A stretch of 22,793 nucleotides of DNA, taken from a virus. Made by a program: the position numbers and the translations under genes. The notes under the pieces were generated by a model. That model worked only from the letters and a program-made list of their open reading frames with translations, did not search any database and was not told the DNA's origin. The stretch spans positions 1-22,793 of the IMG/VR virus record IMGVR_UViG_3300027315_000007; one strand, written 5' to 3'. Positions 1-7,303 of the stretch are shown here, in pieces; position 1 is the first letter of the stretch, and the number at the start of each line of letters is the position of its first letter.

Positions 1-317
1 ATGCTATCGAGTAACAAGGTCAGCCATAACCCAAGACCCGTGAGCGTTCGTTCTCGTTGGTTAGCTCCCAGGACAGCAGAAACGGAATGATTCCCGAAAG
101 GAACTCCCGAATCCATTAGAAGCCGATTGAGGAACTTTGACGCTGTGACCGATACAATTATCGACACGTCACGAAAGAAGTCGTATATGGCTCTCCAAAT
201 GCTTCTGAGGACATCTGAGGCAATAAAGAAGAGCGACTCACCAACCGAGTACACGATCCCAACGGGAATCGCTACGATTGCGAGGACTACGAGAAATAGT
301 ATTTTGATAGCTTTCAT
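1..317 (-). CDS. membrane protein, 3' end cut by window edge
   Basis: An open frame runs from an ATG at 317 to the left edge, giving 105 visible codons and no stop. The start overlaps the stop of the upstream gene in an ATGA junction, which supports the choice of start. Residues about 5-24 form a strongly hydrophobic stretch (KILFLVVLAIVAIPVGIV) after a short positive N-terminus, so it is a membrane anchor or uncleaved signal. A central part with aromatic and basic residues follows, and a second hydrophobic run (LGLWLTLLL) is just entering at the edge. I do not recognise the family. It follows the tail-fibre operon directly, so a tail-associated or lysis-associated membrane role is possible, but this is only context. 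Confidence 0.6.
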   Translation of the reverse strand, partial: MKAIKILFLVVLAIVAIPVGIVYSVGESLFFIASDVLRSIWRAIYDFFRDVSIIVSVTASKFLNRLLMDSGVPFGNHSVSAVLGANQRERTLTGLGLWLTLLLDS

Positions 318-715
318 AATTCGGGATCTTCAGGGAACCAACCATTCTCTTCCATGTACTCTTGATTTCGAACGGTGGTATCGCTTGGGATGATATAACC
401 GAACGGGAACTTCTGATTCGTTTGGACAAATGCAGACAGGGAGAACCGCTCATCATTCGACAGCTCAGGAAAGCACGCCACAAGGCGTTCGAGTATCGCA
501 GCGGGATGTACGTTGATGAGGTAATCCGTATCAACCTGCAAAGCGTTCTGTACTCCGTCAGGGTGTACGATAATCCCGAACACGGTCGAGGCCGCTTCGC
601 CTTCCGCCTGTATCAATACAGGGCGTGAGATGTTGTAGAGTTCGCGCGTGATTTGGTACGCTCTGCGCTCGCTTGTTTGCGTGTCCGTTGGTAGGACTAT
701 GATATATCCGTTCAT
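314..715 (-). CDS. hypothetical protein in tail operon (133 aa)
   Basis: A 133-residue soluble protein of unknown function. Its ATG overlaps the stop of the large tail protein by one base (TGATG), and its own stop overlaps the next start, so it is translated as part of the tail operon. There is no signal peptide or membrane segment. The N-terminal half is a mixed alpha/beta-like sequence beginning MNGYIIVLPTDTQ; the C-terminus is acidic and ends in EDPEL. I recognise no catalytic motif. Its place straight after a fibre-like protein suggests a fibre-assembly, chaperone or minor tail role, which is inference from position only. Confidence 0.6.
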   Translation of the reverse strand: MNGYIIVLPTDTQTSERRAYQITRELYNISRPVLIQAEGEAASTVFGIIVHPDGVQNALQVDTDYLINVHPAAILERLVACFPELSNDERFSLSAFVQTNQKFPFGYIIPSDTTVRNQEYMEENGWFPEDPEL

Positions 716-3700
716 CAGTAGATGCTGTAAAAGGTGTTGATGTTGGTCTCGATGTTGGTGCGGTTGGCTGATTCGTCGGAGTCATAGACTATTAACTCAG
801 ACGCTGTGCCTTTCCAGTAGCTACTAGCTCTCCTTCCGATACGTAAATCCATTTGACCACTAATAACACCTAATGTGCCGCTTGTTGCTGTGGCTCCATT
901 TATACCAAGTTCACCCCCGGTATTATCAAATACTGCATAAACCAATTTACTTGTTGTACTTGGCAATCCGGATAAGTTTATACCGCCATTATTGAAAGCC
1001 CAATATCCCGTAACCCTGTCGTAGAAAAAAGAATTTTCAAATCGGTCAAACTGTCCAAACATTCTCGCGGTTGCATCAAAATTGGTATGATGAATAAAAC
1101 AAGTGGCTACGGACAAGCCTACTGTTGGCGCGCTTATCTCCGTGCTTGTGCCATTAAACTCAACCGCAGGCTTTCCGTTGTCCGTCACTACGCCCGTAGT
1201 CCCGTCGTAAATCTTTGGCATTGAACCCGTGACCGTCTGCGTCGCGTCGTTGCTTCCTGTCTGTGAATACCACTTCGATACATAACCCGAATTTGAACCG
1301 CAATGCGCTGCGAGTGCTAGAGTATCAAGCTCACCGAATACGTTAAACCCTATATCCGCGTAGCTGCTCCCGTTGTAAACCTCTACCGCATCACCTGTGT
1401 AGCTACTCGAAAGCCGTCGCAATGAATACGCAGCCGCTGCACCGCTGTACGTGTCGAGTAGTGGCGTGTTTTGGGTGAAGTAGTCGCCTATGTTTTCTTC
1501 GATGGAGGTGCGGTTGTTTGTTCGGTCGTCCGAGTAAATTATTAATTCTTGGCGGTTACCGACCCAGCTACGTCCGAACGTCCTGTCTTCACTTATTCGA
1601 CCCGCAATCACTGTGTTTGACGTATGAATCATACTTAAAACATATTGCCCCGCGCTTCTCGTTGTCGTGTCAAGGGTTACGGCAGTACCATTTAAATAAT
1701 TTGCACCATCCCAAACCGCTTGAATCGCGTTAGTTGTATTCAGCCATTTACCCGAAATCCCGCTGTGATAATTATAATTGCTACTCGCTCCGAGGATAAA
1801 ACTAGAGTTATTATTTGTAAAGTCGGTAGGTCTTAATACAGAAAAAACACTATTGATGTTTGAGATTTGAGTAAAGCTAAAAGATGTCGAAGATGTTGAA
1901 GTAAAGGCTACGCGCCCTCCATCCTTCACAATCGCCCCACCCGTGTAAATCGTCGGTTCGTTTGCAGGTGCTGCGGCTGTCGCATCGTTCCCGTTTCCGC
2001 TTTGGTCTTTCCAAGTGTAGACCGTGCAAGTCGTACCCGTGCAGAAGGTTTCAATATCTGCCTCCGAGATGTTTCCTGAACCGTCGAAGCCTATCGTTGT
2101 AGTCGTGCTATCCGATGCCCTGCGAATGACCATGCACTCCGTTTGATCCCGTCGGAGTTGCCGCGTTGAATAAGCTGCTTCCGCTCCCTCTCCAAATTGC
2201 TCATCTAACAGTTTCGCGCTTTGGAAGTATGCGGAAATATTACCTTCGATATCTGTTCGGTTTTGGCTCGTTTTTGCTGAAGTGTAAAAAATATACTCCT
2301 GCGCTTTTCCAAGTAAATTGTGTGAAGTTTGCGTTGAAGCACCCAAAACAGAAAAAGAACCTGTACCGCTCAATGATTGCGACGTAGTGTCTGCTCCGTC
2401 GTAACTCATATTTGCCGTCCCGCTTTCCCTTCTAAAAAGTGACAAATATTGGTCACCCGCTGTAATTGTTGGTACAGTAGCGTAATAAGTTGCACCGCTA
2501 AATCTCCAACGTAATGTTGTTGTCGTGGCTTGATACGCTCCAAAATTACCCGTGGGACCACCATATGCAGAATCTGCCGCGCTATGCGTGGCAATGTGAG
2601 CAATTAGACAATCGCTAGTTAGGTCTATTTGTGTAAAATTCAGGTGGTCATTAGAACCGTCAAAATCTAACGCCAAGCGCCCGCCTTCCTTCACAAGCTG
2701 TCCGCCCGTGTAAATAGTCGGCTGCTTCGTTGCCTCTGTTTGGGTTGCGTTGTTCCCGTTGCCCGACTGGTCAAACCAAACTTGGATTGTGCAAGTAGTG
2801 CCACTGCAAAAGGTTTCGATGGCTGATTCATCGATTTCTTCCCCTACGAAGCCGATGCTTTGCGTTGTGCTGTCCGACGCTCTGCGGATGGTCATACAAT
2901 CGCCTGAGTATAGCCCATTCAATCGACGGGTTGAATACGCGGCTTCTGCTCCGCTGCCATACGTTTCGTTAAGTAACCCCGTGAACGCTGGCGCTGCTGT
3001 TACCTCTTCCCACGTTTGCTTGAGGCTGATTGGAACCGTCCCGCCCGTCCTCGCTTTGAGATACTCCAAAAGAGCCGCCTTTGCATTAGCGAAAGTAATA
3101 TCGTCCGCGAGGGTCGTAAACTCTACCCATGTCCCTGTATCGGGGTCTGCAAATGCAGCCTCTGAGTAATATATCTTCCTTTTTATAACCTTTCCCGCTG
3201 TTGGGGTGTCGCTCTCTGCATCCTCTGCGAGTCCGTCCCCGTCCGCTTTGGCGGTGTAATAAAGTTCGAGCGTATCCGTTGCACCGCTTCGGAAGGTCTC
3301 CGCGTCTGTTGCGAAGCGATCGTGATACTGGGTATCAATCGCAATGTCTGCCCACTCCGTATCGTAGTCCGTTCCGCTTGCCTTCACGAGAGCTTGTCCC
3401 AAAGTACCTCCCGCAATGACTCCAACCTTTGCCGTGTTCGCGGTTATCTCTCCCGCTTGAGTCGGTGTGATGCCTGTCTTTGCGTTGTTCGCGGTGATAT
3501 CGTTCGCCTGTTGGGTAGTGATCCCGACCTTCGCTGTGTTGGCTGTTATCTCGCTCGCTTGCGTTGGTGTTATTCCAACCTTTGCCGTATTAGCTACGAC
3601 AGCGGCATTCGCTGCGACCCGTGCCTCTGTGTAATAGAGATTCCCATTCTCGTCAATGTCTCCCGTATCCAATACAACCACGCCCGTTTGACCGTTTACC

Positions 3701-4839
3701 GAGTCGACAGGAACGTTCGGGATATCGGTTGTAAGTGCCAGGGTTCCCGTTGAGCTTGGAAGCAGCACTGTGATATTTCCTGCGTTAGGTGCGCGAAGCC
3801 AAATCTTACCCGTAGCATTCTCCCAATATGTTAACGCCCCTTGTTTGAAGTTGATTTCTGCAATTGTCGATAGAGCGTCGCTCCCTTCGATAGTCATTGC
3901 CTCAAACTCTACTTCGTTCCCTTCCGTACCTGCTGCAACTGCAAAGGACATAACCCCTGGAGAGGCTTCGGTAACTGTCAGACCTGAGAGGTTGACTTTC
4001 ATCTTTGCGCTATTGGCGAGAATGTCGATATACCCCTTCGTCGTGTCGTTGAGGGTGTCGTACATCTGCGCACCTGATCCGCTTGCTTTAAACCGTGCGA
4101 GAAGCTCTTGAAGCCCTCCATTCTTCATCCACTTCTGAACGCCTGAATTGTAGGATAGAACGTCCCCCTGTTCCGGGCTTATGATGTTCACATCGGTCAA
4201 GTCCTCGAGCGTTTCTGCTCCTCCCGTGTTTAAGGTAACCACCCCGTCTCCATCATCGGTGAGGGTGCCGTTCGTTACGTTGATTGTGCGAACGCTAAGG
4301 ACATCGGTTGTGCCGTCGAGCGTCAGCATACGCAAGAACCCGCGTCGAGCATATGAAGGGACATCCCCACCCCCGGGAATTACTCCGTCGATTGGAGCAT
4401 TGCAAGCGTCCCACTCGTAAGGGATCTCAACAGATAAATCGAGCAGCACGCCCGAGAGGACGTTCTTTGTCTCTTCCTCAAGTGGTGTAGTCGTAGCGTT
4501 TACGACTTCATAATCTTGAGCAAAGGTGAAGATATTCCCACCCATGCGGATATCTGCGATAATGTCTTCTGCGCATTGCTCCGCATCAGATACGACCTCC
4601 CGTTGTCGTTCTACCTTATCGGTCTTGTCTGCTGGTACGTCAAGGATATAAACCTCGATGTTGTAGGTCTTTGTCCCGGTGTCATATGTTGCCCCGGTGT
4701 AAACCATGTGCATCAAGGGGAACTCGGTAAACTTTGCGAGGTCTACATCATCCGGAGAGCCGAATGAGAATGACTTAATGAAGAAGTGATTCGTTGCGAA
4801 TACTTCAAACCTTTCGACGATGTTATTGAACGTGATCAT
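715..4839 (-). CDS. tail fibre / spike protein with three GH54-like lectin modules
   Basis: A 1374-residue protein and the largest gene here. Residues 1 to about 155 form a distinct N-terminal domain that probably attaches it to the virion. Residues about 405-475 hold a repeat of roughly 17 residues built on ITANTAKVG, typical of trimeric fibre shafts. From about 621 to the end there are three modules of about 250 residues (near 621, 877 and 1128), each with the pattern AAYS.R.L, a ...IGF strand, and W..QSGN.NATQ or a close variant, followed by P.IY.G. This resembles the concanavalin-fold part of GH54 arabinofuranosidase-B-like proteins found in phage fibres. The first two modules also share FC.GTTCT. 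The modules probably bind host glycans; I cannot confirm catalysis. The start at 4839 sits 15 bases after the 0-frame stop of the upstream chaperone gene and inside the end of its -1 frame. Confidence 0.85.
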   Translation of the reverse strand: MITFNNIVERFEVFATNHFFIKSFSFGSPDDVDLAKFTEFPLMHMVYTGATYDTGTKTYNIEVYILDVPADKTDKVERQREVVSDAEQCAEDIIADIRMGGNIFTFAQDYEVVNATTTPLEEETKNVLSGVLLDLSVEIPYEWDACNAPIDGVIPGGGDVPSYARRGFLRMLTLDGTTDVLSVRTINVTNGTLTDDGDGVVTLNTGGAETLEDLTDVNIISPEQGDVLSYNSGVQKWMKNGGLQELLARFKASGSGAQMYDTLNDTTKGYIDILANSAKMKVNLSGLTVTEASPGVMSFAVAAGTEGNEVEFEAMTIEGSDALSTIAEINFKQGALTYWENATGKIWLRAPNAGNITVLLPSSTGTLALTTDIPNVPVDSVNGQTGVVVLDTGDIDENGNLYYTEARVAANAAVVANTAKVGITPTQASEITANTAKVGITTQQANDITANNAKTGITPTQAGEITANTAKVGVIAGGTLGQALVKASGTDYDTEWADIAIDTQYHDRFATDAETFRSGATDTLELYYTAKADGDGLAEDAESDTPTAGKVIKRKIYYSEAAFADPDTGTWVEFTTLADDITFANAKAALLEYLKARTGGTVPISLKQTWEEVTAAPAFTGLLNETYGSGAEAAYSTRRLNGLYSGDCMTIRRASDSTTQSIGFVGEEIDESAIETFCSGTTCTIQVWFDQSGNGNNATQTEATKQPTIYTGGQLVKEGGRLALDFDGSNDHLNFTQIDLTSDCLIAHIATHSAADSAYGGPTGNFGAYQATTTTLRWRFSGATYYATVPTITAGDQYLSLFRRESGTANMSYDGADTTSQSLSGTGSFSVLGASTQTSHNLLGKAQEYIFYTSAKTSQNRTDIEGNISAYFQSAKLLDEQFGEGAEAAYSTRQLRRDQTECMVIRRASDSTTTTIGFDGSGNISEADIETFCTGTTCTVYTWKDQSGNGNDATAAAPANEPTIYTGGAIVKDGGRVAFTSTSSTSFSFTQISNINSVFSVLRPTDFTNNNSSFILGASSNYNYHSGISGKWLNTTNAIQAVWDGANYLNGTAVTLDTTTRSAGQYVLSMIHTSNTVIAGRISEDRTFGRSWVGNRQELIIYSDDRTNNRTSIEENIGDYFTQNTPLLDTYSGAAAAYSLRRLSSSYTGDAVEVYNGSSYADIGFNVFGELDTLALAAHCGSNSGYVSKWYSQTGSNDATQTVTGSMPKIYDGTTGVVTDNGKPAVEFNGTSTEISAPTVGLSVATCFIHHTNFDATARMFGQFDRFENSFFYDRVTGYWAFNNGGINLSGLPSTTSKLVYAVFDNTGGELGINGATATSGTLGVISGQMDLRIGRRASSYWKGTASELIVYDSDESANRTNIETNINTFYSIY
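718..2980 (-). repeat. three tandem ~250-residue lectin-like modules
   Basis: The C-terminal 750 residues of the tail protein are a threefold repeat, with unit starts near 2977, 2210 and 1458 on the DNA. Modules 1 and 2 are closest (both have IRRASDSTT, FC.GTTCT and DQSGNGN), while module 3 is more divergent (YNGSSYADIGF, WYSQTGSNDATQ). The pattern fits duplication followed by divergence of a receptor-binding unit. Confidence 0.7.
3420..3595 (-). repeat. 51-bp tandem repeat coding ITANTAKVG shaft units
   Basis: Within the tail-fibre gene about three and a half units of 51 bases encode 17-residue repeats with core ITANTAKVGIT.TQA. The protein repeat is clearer than the DNA repeat, because synonymous positions have drifted. 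Such units usually form the triple-stranded shaft between the attachment domain and the tip. Confidence 0.7.
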
Positions 4840-5047
4840 TTGCGCTTCTGTCTTTTAGATAGCTGAGGTGTTGGAAGATGACTTGAACAGGGAGTTCTGT
4901 AATCGCGTCCATTTTGAGAACGTCTTCCCCTGCGAGGGAATAGAGGAGGTGATACCATCCCCATTTTTCACCGACTGGATCGCTTTGTCCGCTACCTCCA
5001 GCAAAGAGAACTGCATATCGTGCAGCAGTTGATTTCTGGAAGTCCAA
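4823..5047 (-). CDS. tail assembly chaperone C-terminal domain in the -1 frame
   Basis: This 74-codon frame has no good start of its own (its first codon after the T-run is TTG) and is entered from the upstream gene by a -1 shift at the nine-T run. It contains KWGWYHLLYSLAGEDVLKMD followed by an ITELPVQ...LSYLKD segment, the kind of C-terminal block I associate with full-length Bacteroidota chaperone proteins. The fusion would be about 229 residues (155 plus 74). Its stop overlaps the start of the tail-fibre gene by 17 bases. Either this is programmed frameshifting, as in lambda G/GT, or a length error or mutation in the homopolymer; in both cases the fusion is probably the functional long form. 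Confidence 0.65.
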   Translation of the reverse strand: MDFQKSTAARYAVLFAGGSGQSDPVGEKWGWYHLLYSLAGEDVLKMDAITELPVQVIFQHLSYLKDRSANDHVQ

Positions 5048-5511
5048 AAAAAAAGCAGCATACCCGAGACAAGGTCTGCGGGCATCTCTTCAAAGATGCT
5101 TGCGTCTTCTTTGGTGGTGTACTTCTTTATCTCGTATTTGTCTCCGAGTTCGTAGGTCACTTCCCGATAGAGGAGAGCGGTAATTTTGTGAGCGTTTGCC
5201 CAAAAGTCTTCGAGGTGGTTTTCCATGTCGATCCACTCACCCGCTGTAAACTCATCCCAGTTCGGAATAAAGCCGAATCGTTTGCCGTCCATCTCAACGA
5301 CTTTCTCATGACGTGCAGTCTCTTGGGTTAGAAGATTGTCAAGATGCGCTGAGGCGGCTTCTATTAGCTTCTGAGGCATCGCACGCAGTTTCTCCACCGA
5401 GTACCCCGAGCAGATAGATATCTTTTCGAGGGGGTTGTCTGCGGTCATCATGACCTGGAGTTCTCCGAGTGAGAGATCCGACCATCGGTGCGGGAGTTTG
5501 AGTTCCATCAT
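4855..5511 (-). CDS. tail assembly chaperone-like protein, 0-frame product
   Basis: The 0-frame product has 218 residues. The N-terminal 155 residues (starting MMELKLPHRWSDLSLGELQ) resemble a Bacteroidota phage family that lies before tail genes and that I take as a tail assembly chaperone, comparable in role to lambda gpG. After residue 155 the 0-frame tail is serine-rich and looks unlike a conserved fold. The -1 frame from the same point reads instead into a convincing domain. Translation may start at either of two adjacent ATGs (5511 or 5508). Four TGCGTG repeats lie just upstream, and a terminator at 5619-5642 separates it from the previous unit, so it likely heads the tail operon. Confidence 0.7.
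   Translation of the reverse strand: MMELKLPHRWSDLSLGELQVMMTADNPLEKISICSGYSVEKLRAMPQKLIEAASAHLDNLLTQETARHEKVVEMDGKRFGFIPNWDEFTAGEWIDMENHLEDFWANAHKITALLYREVTYELGDKYEIKKYTTKEDASIFEEMPADLVSGMLLFFWTSRNQLLHDMQFSLLEVADKAIQSVKNGDGITSSIPSQGKTFSKWTRLQNSLFKSSSNTSAI
5047..5053 (-). other. putative -1 ribosomal frameshift site (T TTT TTT)
   Basis: The minus strand has nine consecutive T (5046-5054). In the upstream frame the codons are CTT TTT TTT TGG, so T TTT TTT is a canonical X XXY YYZ slippery heptamer. Slipping back one base gives TTG GAC TTC and enters the conserved-looking extension. Sixteen bases downstream, AACTGC (5030-5025) can pair with GCAGTT (5014-5009), a weak candidate stimulator. Confidence 0.55.
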
Positions 5512-5553
5512 TCTAATAACTTGATTTGTTTGGTTTCCTTATCCAAAATGGAA

Positions 5554-5589
5554 TGCGTGAAAAATGCGTGAATATTGCGTGTTTGCGTG
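5554..5589. promoter_or_regulatory. four TGCGTG direct repeats upstream of tail operon
   Basis: TGCGTG occurs at 5554, 5565, 5576 and 5584 on the plus strand (CACGCA on the coding strand). The first three are 11 bases apart, about one helical turn, and flanks are often A/T. They sit between the terminator at 5619-5642 and the chaperone start at 5511, where a promoter for the tail operon is expected. A likely role is a binding site for a phage activator or repressor. Confidence 0.5.
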
Positions 5590-5618
5590 AATTTTACGGG
5601 TAGCCCGAAAGTTAGGGC

Positions 5619-5642
5619 AAAAAAAAAGCCCCGTGAGGGGCT
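5619..5642 (-). terminator. Rho-independent terminator
   Basis: On the minus strand AGCCCC-TCAC-GGGGCT is a perfect six-pair hairpin followed by an uninterrupted T run. It lies two bases after the stop of the 27-aa reading frame and closes the unit that begins at the promoter near 6087-6116. Confidence 0.85.
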
Positions 5643-5643
5643 A

Positions 5644-5727
5644 TTAAGGCAGGAGAAAAGATTCGGTCTGCTCGGTGCGGTCGAGCACCTCTTGAAACCA
5701 TTCGGGCTCGTTGTTCATGCGTTCCAT
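5644..5727 (-). CDS. possible 27-aa peptide
   Basis: A short frame (MERMNNEPEW...) begins five bases after the end of the 109-aa gene, is preceded by an A-rich leader (TTGAAAAAA), and ends right at the terminator hairpin. Tight packing between gene and terminator and the good A-rich upstream context support translation. No family is recognised and the length is too short for certainty. Confidence 0.4.
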   Translation of the reverse strand: MERMNNEPEWFQEVLDRTEQTESFLLP

Positions 5728-5732
5728 TTTTT

Positions 5733-6062
5733 TCAAGCCTTGAATGCCTTGGACTTCGTGTTGAAGTACTTCTGCGCGGCAGCTACATTGTCCCATGTCA
5801 GGAATTTCGTGTGCTTCCAGATTTCAGAGTAATGAGCGAACTCTCCACCGTGCTTTGAAAGGCTGCAAGTGATGCGGACTTTTCCGTCGGTATCCTTTGT
5901 GGCTGTGAACTCTGCACGTCGGTCCTCTGCAGCATCCTTGATGACGATGTGTTGAGTGTATGCATGTACGTCTCCTTGTGACTGAGTGAAGCGGTCATCC
6001 GTTTGGTTAAGGACTGTTGCTGCTGCTACTGGTGAGTCTTGGATGATTTTTTCGAAGTTCAT
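5733..6062 (-). CDS. hypothetical protein, promoter-proximal unit (109 aa)
   Basis: A 109-residue soluble protein of unknown function, rich in charged and polar residues, with no membrane segment and no cysteine cluster. The middle (HIVIKDAAEDRRAEFTATKD followed by ...ITCSLSKHGGE) looks like a beta-rich domain; the C-terminus is helical and basic. It is preceded by its own promoter (6087-6116) and followed, after a possible 27-aa peptide, by a strong terminator, so it forms an independent transcription unit between the terminase and tail operons. That layout resembles a moron gene, but no function can be assigned. Confidence 0.65.
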   Translation of the reverse strand: MNFEKIIQDSPVAAATVLNQTDDRFTQSQGDVHAYTQHIVIKDAAEDRRAEFTATKDTDGKVRITCSLSKHGGEFAHYSEIWKHTKFLTWDNVAAAQKYFNTKSKAFKA

Positions 6063-6086
6063 GGTCTGTTTGTTTCGTTTGTTTGG

Positions 6087-6116
6087 CTAAGATACGCAAT
6101 TCTTTTAGTTATCCAA
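6087..6116 (-). promoter_or_regulatory. Bacteroidota-type promoter, copy A
   Basis: The minus strand reads TTGG, 18 bases, TATCTTAG, a near match to the Bacteroidota promoter (TTG upstream and TAnnTTTG at -7). An A-rich stretch with AAATTCGTTT lies just upstream. The same layout and much of the same sequence recur at 14664-14693. The expected leader before the ATG at 6062 is about 20 bases and A/C-rich. Confidence 0.65.
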
Positions 6117-6148
6117 CTACGAAACGAATTTTTTTTCTTTTTTCTTTT

Positions 6149-7303
6149 CTACCCGATAGCATAAGAACCGAAGTTCGGGTTCGTTTGGTTGAATGTTATC
6201 GCGTACCTCATCGCGTCAATAGCGTGATTGAATGAATCGACAGGTTCGTTCAGTTGCTTCCCGTTCTTGTCTTCCTTCCATTTGTAATTGCGAAGCTCCC
6301 GGATGAGGTTCACACTCCGAGCCGTGACAAGAAGCGGTCGCGAATGGAGGAATTGGATTCCGTTCTTGACGCTATCCTTTCCCTTTCTTGCTCCGTGAGT
6401 ATTGAATCCGTGAGCGTGTATCTCGTCGATGCTCTTGGGCTCTGCGGAGTCACATATGACAACATCCGATCGATTGACTTGATTATCTCGGAGGACTTTT
6501 GCAATATCCGAATTAGTAAGTCTTGTCGCGTAGCAGAGTTCATCGACTGCGAAGCCGTGCCCGTCTGTATAGACTCGGACGATTGCGGTTGGGTCGTTTG
6601 TATATCCGAAGTCGAGTCCGATGTTGAGGAGTTTAAATTCATTGGGGATTTGGTTTATTTCTTTCCAGTGGGTGAAGATGGTTGCTTGTGATGTTCCTCG
6701 TTCTCCGAGACCGTATACTTTCCAAAAGTTCTCGTCTGCTGTTTTAAACCGCTCAATCTCCAAGACCACACTTTCAGGCAGGAACGGGTTGTCTTTGTAC
6801 GTGGTTCGGAAGAACTCTGCGTCTTCTCGTGGGATGACTTCTTCATAGATCCAATGGAATTCGTCTGATGGGTTATAGTCTAAAAGCACCCTCCCCGTTG
6901 TTCGGAGGAGGAGTTGCCGCCAATCTTCGAGGTTAATCTCGTTGGCTTCGTTGATGAATAGAACGTCTCGCTTGCGTCCTCTGACCTTCTGCGGTTGGTC
7001 GATGCTGATGAACTCAACCATATTGCCCCATAGTTGATAGGTTGCATCGCTCTTGTTGTGGAGGTCTTGATTGTAGACATCTTCGTTGTTGAGTATCTCG
7101 AAGAAGTCCCGCATCGCTGTCGCTCGAAGTGCTGGGAATGTTTTCCGGCATATCGTGATGACAAGCCCCGAGTTCTTATGACAAAGCTCAATGAGTGCCG
7201 TGAGGATGGAGTACGTCTTTCCGGATCGTGTCCCGCCCTGGTGGATTTGAATCTTCGACTTGCATTCTTTAACGTGGTAATATGTCGCGGGGAGTTTATT
7301 CAT
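6149..7303 (-). CDS. terL: terminase large subunit
   Basis: A 384-residue packaging motor. An ATPase domain leads: Walker A GGTRSGKT at residues 23-30, Walker B in RDVLFINEANE near residue 110, and a coupling-like segment RVLLDYNPSDEFHW near 140-155. The C-terminal nuclease domain has GLDFGYTNDPTAIV near 228-241, VVICDSAEP near 280 and a final acidic site in HAIDAMRYA. These fit the PBSX/Terminase_6-like class that cuts and packages concatemeric DNA through the portal. Length is slightly short but all core motifs are present. Its start overlaps the small subunit by eight bases. No strong terminator follows it, so transcription may run on into the next unit. Confidence 0.93.
   Translation of the reverse strand: MNKLPATYYHVKECKSKIQIHQGGTRSGKTYSILTALIELCHKNSGLVITICRKTFPALRATAMRDFFEILNNEDVYNQDLHNKSDATYQLWGNMVEFISIDQPQKVRGRKRDVLFINEANEINLEDWRQLLLRTTGRVLLDYNPSDEFHWIYEEVIPREDAEFFRTTYKDNPFLPESVVLEIERFKTADENFWKVYGLGERGTSQATIFTHWKEINQIPNEFKLLNIGLDFGYTNDPTAIVRVYTDGHGFAVDELCYATRLTNSDIAKVLRDNQVNRSDVVICDSAEPKSIDEIHAHGFNTHGARKGKDSVKNGIQFLHSRPLLVTARSVNLIRELRNYKWKEDKNGKQLNEPVDSFNHAIDAMRYAITFNQTNPNFGSYAIG

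Noticed and set aside
715-4839. Diversity-generating retroelement target in the fibre
   Set aside because: No reverse transcriptase gene or template repeat is visible; module differences look like ordinary divergence.
127-5331. Numerous plus-strand open frames inside the fibre and chaperone genes (for example 2750-3169, 3322-3753, 5020-5331)
   Set aside because: They lie opposite well-supported minus-strand genes, have no coupling or promoter of their own, and their proteins lack recognisable composition or motifs.
5512-5550. Third copy of the A/B promoter (TTGGATAAGG before 5511)
   Set aside because: It shares TTGGATAA and a CCAAACAAA leader, but no TAnnTTAG-like -7 element lies 18 bases away; the match may reflect A-rich leader sequence.
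6063-6148. Terminator after terL
   Set aside because: The stretch is A-rich on the coding strand, with no hairpin followed by T; it is upstream promoter sequence instead.
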